Shown here piece after piece: positions 45,652-54,224 of a DNA stretch of 64,000 bases. Source of the stretch: Rhizobium sp. ACO-34A. Lineage in GTDB: Bacteria > Pseudomonadota > Alphaproteobacteria > Rhizobiales > Rhizobiaceae. Numbering within the stretch: position 1 is the stretch's first letter; each line of letters begins with the position of its first letter. The notes under the pieces are model-generated. The model worked only from the letters and a program-made list of their open reading frames with translations. It had not been told where the DNA came from and did not search any database. A program made the translations under genes and the position numbers. Location of the stretch: positions 3,847,001 through 3,911,000 of the forward strand of contig CP021371.1 in assembly GCA_002600635.1 (NCBI GenBank), in the 5' to 3' direction.

Positions 45652-45873
45652 TCAGGCGAGCGCGCTGATCATGTCGGGCCGGAAACCCGACCAGTGCTGC
45701 TCGCCGGCAATCACCACCGGCACCTGCCGATAACCAAGCTCCTGCACCAGTTCATAGGCGTTTGTATCTGCGGACACATCGATGACGGTGTATTCGATCC
45801 CCTGCCTGTCGAGAGCGCGCGTGGTGGCCGTGCACTGAACGCAGGCGGGCTTGGAATAAACGGTGATGGTCAT
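45652..45873 (-). CDS. nrdH: NrdH glutaredoxin-like redoxin
   Basis: 73 residues from the ATG at 45873, with GAGGAAACC before it. The redox motif is CVQC in [16 protein letters not shown], and the C-terminus carries the NrdH pattern WSGFRPDMI. It passes electrons from thioredoxin reductase to NrdE. It is the first gene of nrdHIEF and follows a ~285-base leader that includes a cobalamin riboswitch. Confidence 0.95.
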   Translation of the reverse strand: MTITVYSKPACVQCTATTRALDRQGIEYTVIDVSADTNAYELVQELGYRQVPVVIAGEQHWSGFRPDMISALA

Positions 45874-46154
45874 GGTTTCCTCGTGAAATTGGCATGCGAA
45901 AGGGTTCCGGAACATCCGCCGATGATCCGGGATCAGGATTGAAAACTGGAAAGAGCGCAGCAGAACGCGACCTGTCGGTCGGCAACCGCCGACAGACTGG
46001 TATTAGAAAACGGGCTTTAAGGGACGCAACAATTCAGACATGGACTTCACCCCGAAGCGACAGAAGACGAAGCGCGGGGCAGCGGCCTGACCGGGGAAAA
46101 CCGGACACGATTAACCGCGACCTTCCGGGCACCCCGCCGGTGGACGTTCATGTT

Positions 46155-46335
46155 CAAGGCAGGTCTCCTGGCTCTCGGATCATCATGCCCGCTCAGCCTT
46201 CCCGGGCTTTCACCCAGTGGCCGGATCGAACGAACATTCACCACTCACAGTTGCGGGGGCAGCTTCGGCATCGCGGACATCATGTCCGCTACCGAATTCC
46301 CGTCTTAGCCTTCGACCCTCTCGAATCGAAGGAAC
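46155..46335 (-). ncRNA. Cobalamin riboswitch upstream of nrdHIEF
   Basis: On the minus strand the B12 box reads AGCCAGGAGACCTGCC (46158-46173). The conserved core GCTGCCCCCGCAACTGT lies at about 46248-46264, and the upstream GGGAATTCGGTAG element follows toward the 5' end. Both boundaries are approximate. The position is between the nrd promoter and nrdH. Cobalamin binding should repress the B12-independent reductase, as is known for B12-independent isozymes in other bacteria. Confidence 0.92.
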
Positions 46336-46340
46336 CTTGA

Positions 46341-46377
46341 ACACTAGATATAGTATCCAAGGCGAAATTTACGTCAA
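46341..46377 (-). promoter_or_regulatory. nrd promoter with NrdR-box-like site
   Basis: On the minus strand a -35 TTGACG (46372-46377) and -10 TACTAT (46350-46355) are separated by 16 bases. Overlapping the -10 is the near-palindrome ATACTATATCTAGTGT (46341-46356), close to the NrdR-box consensus acaCwAtATaTwGtgt. Transcription from here would start just before the riboswitch. This joins NrdR (dATP/ATP) and cobalamin control at one promoter. Confidence 0.75.
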
Positions 46378-46392
46378 GAATTATGTTTTCCG

Positions 46393-47202
46393 TCACCCGA
46401 TTCCATCGGGGATAACCGCCACGGGTCGATGCTCGGCATCGACGGCGACCATGACGAAAAGTCCTTTCGCCGTCTGCCGGCGAAGCCCGGTCAGCAGTTC
46501 CTCGGACCACAATTCCACCCCGATCCGCATCGATGAGCGGCCAGTGGAAACGACCCGGGCGACGACCTCGACGATGGAGCCCAGCCGGATCGGATAGTGG
46601 AAATCGATGCGCTCGGACGACGCGAGAACGGTCTGCCTGCGGCTATGGCGCGAGGCGGCGACGAAGGCTGCCTTGGTCATGAAGGCAAGCGCGTCTCCAC
46701 CGAACATCGAACCGGAACTGTTGGTCTGATCGGCGAAGACGACATCCGCCATGCGAACCTCGCCGTCGGCCTCCGTCGGATGGCTGGTCGGCAGCGGCGG
46801 CAGCGTCCACCCTTCACCCCCGTCATCCCCCGGCACCGCGACCATGTGGAAGACGCCGCGCGTGCGGACCTGTCGCTCGCTGGCGAGAATGCTTTCCGCC
46901 GCCATTTCCACTTCCACCGTCAGGGAACGTCGTCCCGCCCAGACAGGCATGGCCGTGAACGAGACGATCTCGCCGATATACGCGGGTTTCCTGAAATCCA
47001 CCCGCTCGCAGGATGCGGTGACGAAGGGCACGCGTCCATGACGCGTGGCCGCGACGAAGGCCACCCGGTCCATAAAGGCAAGACCGGCGCCGCCGAACAG
47101 CGTGCCATGATGGTTGACCGCACCAGGGAAAACGATGTCGACGAGGGTAGTGGGAGCCGGCCCTCCGGCCGGCTCCCCTTCGGATGGTGTTTCCCGCTTC
47201 AT
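46393..47202 (-). CDS. Acyl-CoA thioesterase, double hotdog
   Basis: 269 residues with two hotdog modules. Each carries the acyl-CoA thioesterase signature: VNHHGTLFGGAGLAFMDRVA and TNSSGSMFGGDALAFMTKAA, the Asn/His and Asp/Thr positions of YciA-type enzymes. Its start overlaps the metE stop by four bases, so it should be translated from the metE transcript and be under the same cobalamin riboswitch. The open frame extends further upstream into metE but that part is not coding. Acyl substrate is unknown. Confidence 0.9.
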   Translation of the reverse strand: MKRETPSEGEPAGGPAPTTLVDIVFPGAVNHHGTLFGGAGLAFMDRVAFVAATRHGRVPFVTASCERVDFRKPAYIGEIVSFTAMPVWAGRRSLTVEVEMAAESILASERQVRTRGVFHMVAVPGDDGGEGWTLPPLPTSHPTEADGEVRMADVVFADQTNSSGSMFGGDALAFMTKAAFVAASRHSRRQTVLASSERIDFHYPIRLGSIVEVVARVVSTGRSSMRIGVELWSEELLTGLRRQTAKGLFVMVAVDAEHRPVAVIPDGIG

Positions 47203-49544
47203 GCGATGACCCTCCAGCCATCGCTCTCGGCAAGCCGCTGGCGAAGCTGCCGCGCCGCCTGCACCATGTTCGCAAGCGCCGGCTTCACCTCTTCCCAACG
47301 ACGTGTCTTCAGGCCGCAATCGGGATTGATCCAGAGTTGGGAGGGATCGAGGCGAGCGGATGCGGCCTCGATCAGTTCGACGATTTCCTCCACCGTCGGC
47401 ACGCGCGGCGAATGGATGTCGTAGACACCAGGTCCGATCTCGTTCGGATAGCGCTTGTCCGCGAAGACATCGAGGAGCTCCATTTTGGAGCGCGATGTCT
47501 CGATCGAGATCACGTCGGCATCCATCGCGACGATGGCGTCCATGATGTCGTTGAACTCGGAATAGCACATATGCGTGTGGATCTGGGTGCGATCGGCCAC
47601 GCCCGAGGCGGAAAGGCGGAAGCTCTCCGTCGCCCAGCCGAGATAGGCCTGCCAGTCCCTGCGTCGCAGCGGCAGGCCCTCACGAAGCGCCGGCTCGTCG
47701 ATCTGGATGATCGCGATACCCGCCTTTTCCAGATCCTGCACCTCATCGCGGATAGCGAGCGCAATCTGGCGGCACACGACATCGCGCGGAATATCGTCAC
47801 GCACGAAGGACCATTGCAGCATGGTCACCGGACCCGTCAGCATGCCCTTCATCGGCCTGGACGTCTTCGACTGCGAAAACACCGCCCAGTCGACCGTCAT
47901 GGGACGCGGCCGCGAGACGTCGCCATAGATGACCGGAGGACGGACGCAACGGGAGCCATAGCTCTGGACCCAGCCGTTCCTGGTAAAGGCATAGCCGTCC
48001 ATCTGCTCGGCAAAATACTGGACCATGTCGTTACGCTCGAACTCGCCGTGCACGAGAACGTCGATGCCGACATCCTCCTGCCAGCGGATCGCGCTTTCCG
48101 TCTCGCGCTCAAGAAAGGCCTTGTAGTCGATATAGGAAAGCTCGCCCTTGAGGTGGGCGGAGCGCGCGCGCCGGACCTCGGTCGTCTGCGGGAACGAACC
48201 GATGGTGGTGGTCGGCAGAACCGGCAGATGCAGATGATGCTGCTGCACGGTGCGGCGAGCGGCGTAAGGACGTGCCCGCTGCATCATGTCACGCGAAACC
48301 GCAAGCAGCCTTCCCTCGACCAGCGGGTCATGAACCTTGCGCGAGGTCCGCCGCGTCCGCGCGATCCGGCTGGACGCCGCGATCTTTGCCTCGACGGCTG
48401 GCCGGTTTCCGGAAAGCGCCTCTTTCAGAACCGCAAGCTCATCCAGCTTTTCCGAAGCGAAAGCGAGCGAGGCGCGCAATTCGAGATCGAGCGCGGTTTC
48501 GTCGGAGAGATCGAAGGGCAGATGAAGCAGCGAGCAGGATGGCGCGATCTGCAGAAGATCGGGCGCGCGCCCGGCCACCAGCGGTTCGATGCGCTGCACC
48601 ACCTCTTCGAGATCGGCCCGCCAGATATTGCGGCCGTCGATCAGCCCAAGGGACAGGAGGAGGCCAGCCGGCGCATCCCCAGCGATTGCCGCGAGTTCCT
48701 CGCCCCCGCGAATGCCATCCAGATGCAGACCGGCAATAGGAAGCGACAATGCGGTATCGCGATTGTCCCCGAGCGGGCCGTAATAGCTGGCGACCAGAAT
48801 GGAAAGCCCCGGAACCGCCTCGGCAAAGGCGTTGTAGGCGCGCACGAGACTGTCACGCTCCTTGTCCGTCAGGTCGAGTGCGAGGCAGGGCTCGTCGATC
48901 TGCACCCAGTCCGCACCCGCTTCCTGCAACTCGACAAGGATCTTGCGATAGACCGGCAGCAGCCTGTCGAACAGATCGACGGGATCGGAACCATCCCGCG
49001 CCTTGCCGAGCTTCAGGAACGTCACCGGTCCGAGGATCACCGGCCGGGTGTGAATGCCGATGGCCCGGGCTTCAAGGAAAGCCTCGAGCGGGCGGTTTCC
49101 CGTCAGGATGAAGCCCTGCCCGGCACTGAATTCCGGCACCAGATAGTGGTAGTTCGTATCGAACCACTTGGTCATTTCCAGCGCGGAACGCGGCTCGCCA
49201 TGAGTACCGCCGCAGCCGCACGCCGCCTCGCCCTGCGAGCCCCGCGCCAGAGCAAAATAGGTGTCGAGACCGACATGACCGCCGGTCCAGCCATAGCCAT
49301 CCGGAATGGCGCCGACCATGACGGCGGTATCCAGAACATGATCGTAGAAGGAAAAATCGTTCGAAGGGATCGCATCGATCCCCTTTTCCTGCTGGAGCTT
49401 CCAGTGCTTCGCCCGAAGCGTTCCGGCCGTTTCCAGCAAAGTTTGTGCGTCGCTCTTTCCCGACCAATAGGCTTCCAGCGCGAACTTCAGTTCACGATGC
49501 TTGCCGATCCTGGGAAATCCGAGATTTGCAGTCTTGATGCTCAT
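47199..49544 (-). CDS. metE: Cobalamin-independent methionine synthase MetE
   Basis: 781 residues from the ATG at 49544 (AAGGAA upstream); an in-frame start at 49628 lies inside the leader terminator and is rejected. Zn ligands are visible in QIHTHMCYSEFND (His, Cys) and WINPDCGLKTR (Cys). Two homologous barrels are present. The N-terminus IKTANLGFPRIGKHRELKFA is the family's. It transfers methyl from 5-methyl-tetrahydropteroyl-triglutamate to homocysteine without B12. A cobalamin riboswitch precedes it, and a thioesterase gene is coupled behind it. Confidence 0.97.
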   Translation of the reverse strand: MSIKTANLGFPRIGKHRELKFALEAYWSGKSDAQTLLETAGTLRAKHWKLQQEKGIDAIPSNDFSFYDHVLDTAVMVGAIPDGYGWTGGHVGLDTYFALARGSQGEAACGCGGTHGEPRSALEMTKWFDTNYHYLVPEFSAGQGFILTGNRPLEAFLEARAIGIHTRPVILGPVTFLKLGKARDGSDPVDLFDRLLPVYRKILVELQEAGADWVQIDEPCLALDLTDKERDSLVRAYNAFAEAVPGLSILVASYYGPLGDNRDTALSLPIAGLHLDGIRGGEELAAIAGDAPAGLLLSLGLIDGRNIWRADLEEVVQRIEPLVAGRAPDLLQIAPSCSLLHLPFDLSDETALDLELRASLAFASEKLDELAVLKEALSGNRPAVEAKIAASSRIARTRRTSRKVHDPLVEGRLLAVSRDMMQRARPYAARRTVQQHHLHLPVLPTTTIGSFPQTTEVRRARSAHLKGELSYIDYKAFLERETESAIRWQEDVGIDVLVHGEFERNDMVQYFAEQMDGYAFTRNGWVQSYGSRCVRPPVIYGDVSRPRPMTVDWAVFSQSKTSRPMKGMLTGPVTMLQWSFVRDDIPRDVVCRQIALAIRDEVQDLEKAGIAIIQIDEPALREGLPLRRRDWQAYLGWATESFRLSASGVADRTQIHTHMCYSEFNDIMDAIVAMDADVISIETSRSKMELLDVFADKRYPNEIGPGVYDIHSPRVPTVEEIVELIEAASARLDPSQLWINPDCGLKTRRWEEVKPALANMVQAARQLRQRLAESDGWRVIA

Positions 49545-49617
49545 TTCCTTGACCCCGAAGGTTGTGGGCAAGGCATTGGCGAGCGCGATGCGACAGGCAC
49601 GCGGATGCGCCGGTCGC

Positions 49618-49643
49618 AAAAGCGGCACACCGGGACACCCCGC
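49618..49643 (-). terminator. Possible attenuator in the metE leader
   Basis: On the minus strand GCGG...CCGC encloses a GC-rich segment and is followed by TTTT (the plus-strand aaaa begins at 49618). It lies between the riboswitch aptamer and the metE start, as a transcription-terminating expression platform would. Confidence 0.5.
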
Positions 49644-49659
49644 CCGTGGACGTTATCTA

Positions 49660-49845
49660 TCGCGGCAGGTCTCCTGGCTCGCGGGTCACAGCCGGCATCC
49701 GTCTTCCCGAGGCGTCTTCCTCAGTGACATAATGGATGCAAGCTCACCGCCTACAGTTGCGGGGGCAGCTTCGGCATGGGTGCCCAAAAGCACCGTCACC
49801 GTATTCCCTCTTAGCTCCGGACCATAAGATCCGCAGAACCACGAT
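49660..49845 (-). ncRNA. Cobalamin riboswitch upstream of metE
   Basis: The minus strand carries AGCCAGGAGACCTGCC (B12 box, 49664-49679), the core GCTGCCCCCGCAACTGTAGG and the 5' element GAGGGAATACGGTGACGG. All three blocks match the cobalamin riboswitch. The outer limits are approximate. MetE is the classic target: B12 represses it so that the B12-dependent MetH is used instead. Confidence 0.94.
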
Positions 49846-49948
49846 GACCTTAACATGACGGACCGGACAGCCATCGTCAAGGGATATAAAGACATCTTTA
49901 TATGAAAGATCTCAAACGATACGCATCCGGCCGCGATGCGAAAACCCG

Positions 49949-50740
49949 TTACCCGTCGTGTTCAGGACGTTTGCAGGAGAGGATGAAACGCCGGTAAAGC
50001 AAGGTTCTCAGCCTGTTTCTGAGATCGGCGGTCTCCCGCTGCGCCGCCGCGATCGGAGCGTGGGACCCGATCTCGATATCCGTGAAACCGGCCGCATCGA
50101 GAAGCGGCGCAAGACGCTCGACAGTGAGCCCTTCGCCAAACGGCAGCCGCCGCATGATATCCGCATGCCGGTCGCTCATCGCCCCATCGTAATGCGGATC
50201 AGCGCCAGCGATGCGGTCGATCAGCTTGATCGCACCCGAAACGATCCGCCCCAGAGGAGTCGGCGCCGCCCAGTTGCCGTCGAAGATCAGCAACCTTCCA
50301 CCGGGCTTCAGCACCCGGAACCACTCCGCAAAGGCCTGCTGCGGCTCCGTGAGCGTCCAGACGAGATGGCGGCAGACGACAGCGTCATAGGTTCCGTCCG
50401 GTTCCATGGTCTGTTCGGCATCGGCAAGGATGAAACGCACCCCCGTCCTGCCCGCATGCTTGCGGCGGGCGACACCGATCATGGCCTCGGAAAAATCGAG
50501 ACCCGTGACATCGTGGCCAAGCGAAAGCAGGACGTTCGTCACCTCGCCCGTACCGGACGCCAGCTCCAGCACCTTCAGCGGTTCGGAACCGAGACGCTGG
50601 CGGACCGCATCCGCCCAGGCGTCGAGTTCGGGACCGGGCGGAATGCGGTGCCCGAAGGCAAGATCGAAGGTTTCCGAGCGCTTCGACCAGTAATCGCGGA
50701 TGTCTTCCTTGAGGTGATGGTTCGAAGGCTCCCGGCTCAT
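49949..50740 (-). CDS. Class I SAM-dependent methyltransferase
   Basis: 263 residues from the ATG at 50740, which overlaps the pseudoazurin stop (ATGA). The longer upstream frame is the shadow of pseudoazurin. Motif I VLELASGTGEVTNVLLSLG, then VTGLDFSEAMI, DAVVCRHLVWTLTEP and FRVLKPGGRLLIFDGNW define a UbiE/COQ5-like methyltransferase. It is the last gene of the riboswitch-controlled btuFCD-like operon. The substrate is unknown. A corrinoid or cofactor-salvage role is possible but only inferred from position. Confidence 0.87.
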   Translation of the reverse strand: MSREPSNHHLKEDIRDYWSKRSETFDLAFGHRIPPGPELDAWADAVRQRLGSEPLKVLELASGTGEVTNVLLSLGHDVTGLDFSEAMIGVARRKHAGRTGVRFILADAEQTMEPDGTYDAVVCRHLVWTLTEPQQAFAEWFRVLKPGGRLLIFDGNWAAPTPLGRIVSGAIKLIDRIAGADPHYDGAMSDRHADIMRRLPFGEGLTVERLAPLLDAAGFTDIEIGSHAPIAAAQRETADLRNRLRTLLYRRFILSCKRPEHDG

Positions 50741-51180
50741 GGCGAGGTCTTGCCGGTCGCGCTGTCGAACAGAGCGTTCATGCGCGGTCTGGCCCGCTCC
50801 GGAATATCGATCTGGCGATATTGCTCCGGCAGTTCTGCCTCGCCGACCTTGATCAGCATCACCATGCCCATGCCGAAATGCGGCGAGCATTTGATGCCGT
50901 AAAAGCCCGACTGGTCGAAACCGACCTCGATCTCTTCGTTGATCTTGCCCTTGAAGCCCGGATAGCCCTCCGGCACCATCCCGTCGATGGTCGCGGCGTT
51001 GTGGCTCTTGTTGGTCGCGACGAATTTCACCCTGTCGCCCGGCTGGACATGCAGGAAATCGGGTTCGAACACCATCGACCCCTTCTCTCCGCGGTTCATC
51101 ATCTTCACCTCGAAAGTCTCGGCGAAGGCAGGAGCAGCGAAGGCGATAGAAGCCGCCAGAACGAGGAAATATGTCTTCAT
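50737..51180 (-). CDS. Pseudoazurin-like periplasmic cupredoxin
   Basis: 147 residues with a signal peptide (FLVLAASIAFAAPAFAE). The type 1 copper ligands are all visible: His in ATNKSHNAATI, and Cys, His, Met in KCSPHFGMGM. Pseudoazurins carry single electrons, for instance to nitrite or nitrous-oxide reductases, and no such partner is present here. Instead it sits between the ATPase gene of a cobalamin-type importer and a methyltransferase, overlapping both by four bases. Confidence 0.9.
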   Translation of the reverse strand: MKTYFLVLAASIAFAAPAFAETFEVKMMNRGEKGSMVFEPDFLHVQPGDRVKFVATNKSHNAATIDGMVPEGYPGFKGKINEEIEVGFDQSGFYGIKCSPHFGMGMVMLIKVGEAELPEQYRQIDIPERARPRMNALFDSATGKTSP

Positions 51181-51962
51181 GAAACGAGGGCTTTCTCTTT
51201 TTCGGGGCGTAGGTAACGGATGGAACAGCCATCCACGCCATGCCGGTCGATGGCGACGTCCACCCCGAAGACATCGCGGATTCGCGTCGGCGTCAGCACG
51301 TCGCGGGGCGTGCCGAGCGCGATCAGCTGACCGGAATGCATGACGGCGATACGGTCGCAGAACATGGCCGCGTGATTAAGATCGTGAAGGGCCGCCACCA
51401 CGGTCAGTTCCTGACGGCGGACGAGATCGAGCAGGCCGATCTGGTGGCCGATATCGAGGTGGTTGGTCGGCTCGTCGAGAAGCAGGATACCCGGCTCCTG
51501 GGCGAGCGCGCGGCCGATATGCAGCCGCTGCCGCTCGCCGCCCGAAAGCGTGTGCCAGGAGCGATCGGTAAGATGAGTCATGTCGACATTGGCAAGCGCG
51601 GTATCGACGATTGCCGCATCCTTCGCCGACCATGGCGACAGGGCGCCCAGATAGGGCGTGCGCCCGAGTTCCACGGCCTGCCGGGCAGTGATCCGCTCGC
51701 CGGTTTCCGCCTGCTGTTCCACCAGCGCCAGACGCCGGGCGACTTCGCGCCGTCCGAGCGCGTCGATCGGCACGCCGTCGAGGAGGATATCCCCCGACTT
51801 CGGCTTCCGGATGCCGGCGAGCAAGGCCATAAGGCTCGTCTTGCCGGAGCCGTTCGGCCCGATGATGCCGAGAAACTCGCCTGCCCGGACATCGAGCGAG
51901 ACATTTCTCAGGATCGTAACATTGCCGACACCCCATGAGACATTTCTGGCCGAAAGCGTCAT
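51177..51962 (-). CDS. ABC transporter ATP-binding protein, BtuD/FecE type
   Basis: 261 residues. Walker A IGPNGSGKTSLM, signature LSGGERQRLHIG, Walker B ILLLDEPTNHLD and the switch His in VAALHDLNHA are all intact. It belongs to the vitamin B12/siderophore/heme importer ATPases. It is coupled by ATGA overlaps to the permease before it and the pseudoazurin after it. The riboswitch at the head of the operon favours a corrinoid substrate over heme or ferric siderophore. Confidence 0.92.
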   Translation of the reverse strand: MTLSARNVSWGVGNVTILRNVSLDVRAGEFLGIIGPNGSGKTSLMALLAGIRKPKSGDILLDGVPIDALGRREVARRLALVEQQAETGERITARQAVELGRTPYLGALSPWSAKDAAIVDTALANVDMTHLTDRSWHTLSGGERQRLHIGRALAQEPGILLLDEPTNHLDIGHQIGLLDLVRRQELTVVAALHDLNHAAMFCDRIAVMHSGQLIALGTPRDVLTPTRIRDVFGVDVAIDRHGVDGCSIRYLRPEKEKALVS

Positions 51963-52987
51963 GTCCGTCCCCTCTTCTGCCCCAGGATGAAAGCGAAGGC
52001 CGGCGCTCCGACCAGCGCCGTGATGACGCCGATGGGCAGGACCTGCCCGGTGATCAGGATGCGCGAGAGAATGTCGGCGCCGATCATGAACACCGCGCCG
52101 ATCAGCGCGGCCGCGGGCAGAAGTACGCCATGGCGGACCCCGACCACCATCCGCGCCGCATGCGGGATGACGAGACCAACAAAGCCGATCGAACCGACGA
52201 TGGACACCATGACGGCCGTCATCATCGCGGAAACGCCGACAAGGGCGAGATAGGTGCGACGAACCGAAATGCCGAGCGATGCGGCGGATTCCGCACCGAA
52301 GGTGAACGCGTCAAGCGCACGCGCATGCCAGAGACAGACGGCGAGACCGGCAAGCGTCGCGGGAACGGCAAGCCATGCATCCGGCCAGCGCACGCCGGAG
52401 AGATTGCCGAGCAGCCAGAACATGATGCCCCGCGCCTGTTCGGCGGTCGCAGCCTTGGTGACGATGAAAGAGGTCAGTGCGTTGAAGAGCTGCGATCCGG
52501 CGACGCCTGCGAGAATGATGGCAGCCGTTCCGCGACCTGCCTTTACCGCCAGCAGGCTGACGAGCGCAAAGGCGACGAGAGCACCGGCGAAAGCCCCCAT
52601 CGGAAGGGTCAAAAAGCCCGCCCCGACACCCAGGATCGCGACGCTGACGGCACCGGTCGAAGCGCCGGCGGAGATGCCGAGGAGATAGGGATCCGCGAGA
52701 GAATTGCGCAGCAGCGATTGCAGCACGACGCCGGACAGCGACAGCGCCGCACCACAGCAGGCCGCGACGACGGCCCGGCTGAGACGATAGCTCCAGACGA
52801 TGCCCTCATCGATCGGCTCCAGCGGATAGCCCGCACCCCACAGCCGGTTGGCGACGGTCTTCGCCACCGTATCGAGCGGGATCGCCGTCTCGCCGATTGC
52901 CGCGCCCAGCCAGAACGCGGCAAGCAGGATGACGAGCGCGGCAAGAGCCGCGCCCGTTCGTCCGAAGCGTGCGATTGCAGATGTCAC
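51959..52987 (-). CDS. ABC transporter permease, BtuC/FecCD type
   Basis: 342 residues with about ten membrane spans. Family motifs: LSGVVLQSLLRNSLADPYLLGISAGA and, near the C-terminus, GFVGLVIPHAARMVVG. These match the FecCD permease family of B12, heme and siderophore importers. Its ends overlap the substrate-binding protein and ATPase genes by four bases each, so subunits are made in series. Together the three form a complete importer. Confidence 0.93.
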   Translation of the reverse strand: MTSAIARFGRTGAALAALVILLAAFWLGAAIGETAIPLDTVAKTVANRLWGAGYPLEPIDEGIVWSYRLSRAVVAACCGAALSLSGVVLQSLLRNSLADPYLLGISAGASTGAVSVAILGVGAGFLTLPMGAFAGALVAFALVSLLAVKAGRGTAAIILAGVAGSQLFNALTSFIVTKAATAEQARGIMFWLLGNLSGVRWPDAWLAVPATLAGLAVCLWHARALDAFTFGAESAASLGISVRRTYLALVGVSAMMTAVMVSIVGSIGFVGLVIPHAARMVVGVRHGVLLPAAALIGAVFMIGADILSRILITGQVLPIGVITALVGAPAFAFILGQKRGRT

Positions 52988-54021
52988 TTGTTCAGACCGG
53001 CAGCTTCGATGGCATCGGCAAGCGTTTCGATGCCATCGATCGTGCGGATCGTCGGGTTCATCGCCTGCGCATCCATGTCGAAGACATGCCCGTTCTTCAC
53101 CGCCGGCATCAGGCTTGCGACCGGATCGGTCTTCAGGAACTCGTGCTTCACGGCCACATCATCAGCCGGGAAGCGGCGGCGGTCCATCTTGCCGGCAACG
53201 ATCATCGTCGGGTTGGCCTTGGCGATGGTTTCCCAGCCGACCGTCGGCCACTCCTCATCGCTCTCGATGATGTTGCTGATACCGAGCGCGGACATGATGT
53301 AGGCGGGAGCGCCCTTCTTGCCGGCGACATAGGGATCGACGTCCAATTCGGCGCTGGAGAACCAGAAGACGGCGGAAAGCTTGCCCTGTGCCGAGGCGAT
53401 CTTGGCGCGGGCTGCATCCTCGCGCTTCTTCAGGTCGGCCACGACCTCCTCGCCCTTCGCCTCGACGTCGAAGATCTTCGCGAGGTCGCGCACTTCCTGA
53501 TAGATCAGGTCCATGGTGAAGACCGCGTTGCGCACGCCATCGCCGCCGCCGGAGTTGTCCTTGCCGATGCAATCGGCCGGCGAGGTATAGACCGGAATGC
53601 CGAGTTCCTCGAATTGCTGCGGCGTTGCGACGATCCCTTCGGGACCGACATGCCACTGGAACTGCGCGGTGACGAGATCCGGCTTCTTCGCAACGACGCT
53701 TTCGAAGCTCGGATCGTTGTCGGCCAGCCGTTCGACCTTGGCGTTCGCGCTTTCATAGCCTTCCAGCACCGGACCGATCCAGACCGCGGTGCCGACCACC
53801 TTGTCGGCAAGGCCGAGGAGATAGAGGATCTCGGTGCTGCTCTGGCCGATGGAAACTGCGCGCGAGGGCGCCTTCTCGAAAGTGACCTGGCGGCCGCAGT
53901 TTTCGAGCGTCAGCGGATAACTGGTTCCCGCAGCCATGGCATTGTGGAAAAAGCCGGAAGCGAGCAAGGACAGGACGCAAAGGCCCGAACGCATCGGCCG
54001 CTTGAAAATGGTCTTCATCAT
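52984..54021 (-). CDS. ABC transporter periplasmic binding protein, BtuF type
   Basis: 345 residues with a signal peptide (LCVLSLLASGFFHNAMAA). A TroA/BtuF-like fold is indicated by APSRAVSIGQSSTEILYLLG, followed by KKPDLVTAQ and a single long helix in the middle. It starts about 200 bases after a cobalamin riboswitch, the main reason to prefer a cobalamin or other corrinoid ligand. Heme or ferric-siderophore binding proteins share the fold. Low-complexity DNSGGGDGV is a surface loop. Confidence 0.9.
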   Translation of the reverse strand: MMKTIFKRPMRSGLCVLSLLASGFFHNAMAAGTSYPLTLENCGRQVTFEKAPSRAVSIGQSSTEILYLLGLADKVVGTAVWIGPVLEGYESANAKVERLADNDPSFESVVAKKPDLVTAQFQWHVGPEGIVATPQQFEELGIPVYTSPADCIGKDNSGGGDGVRNAVFTMDLIYQEVRDLAKIFDVEAKGEEVVADLKKREDAARAKIASAQGKLSAVFWFSSAELDVDPYVAGKKGAPAYIMSALGISNIIESDEEWPTVGWETIAKANPTMIVAGKMDRRRFPADDVAVKHEFLKTDPVASLMPAVKNGHVFDMDAQAMNPTIRTIDGIETLADAIEAAGLNK

Positions 54022-54224
54022 AATTCCCCGAAAAAGATGTGAGTGCCGGCCCGGGATGTGAGTGCGGGACGGCGATGAGATCAGAATGCCCGGCGGGCAT
54101 TCCGGTCGGTCAAACGATCATCGGAATACGGGGAGTGCGAAGCGTCGAAACGCAAATGAGCAACAGACATGAACATGGCATGCTCCTGTTCCGGGCTTCC
54201 CCGCCCGTGACGATGGATCGATTT

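Noticed and set aside
52984..54021. Assignment of the importer as heme (HmuTUV) or ferric-siderophore specific
   Set aside because: The fold is shared, but the cobalamin riboswitch at the head of the operon favours a corrinoid substrate.
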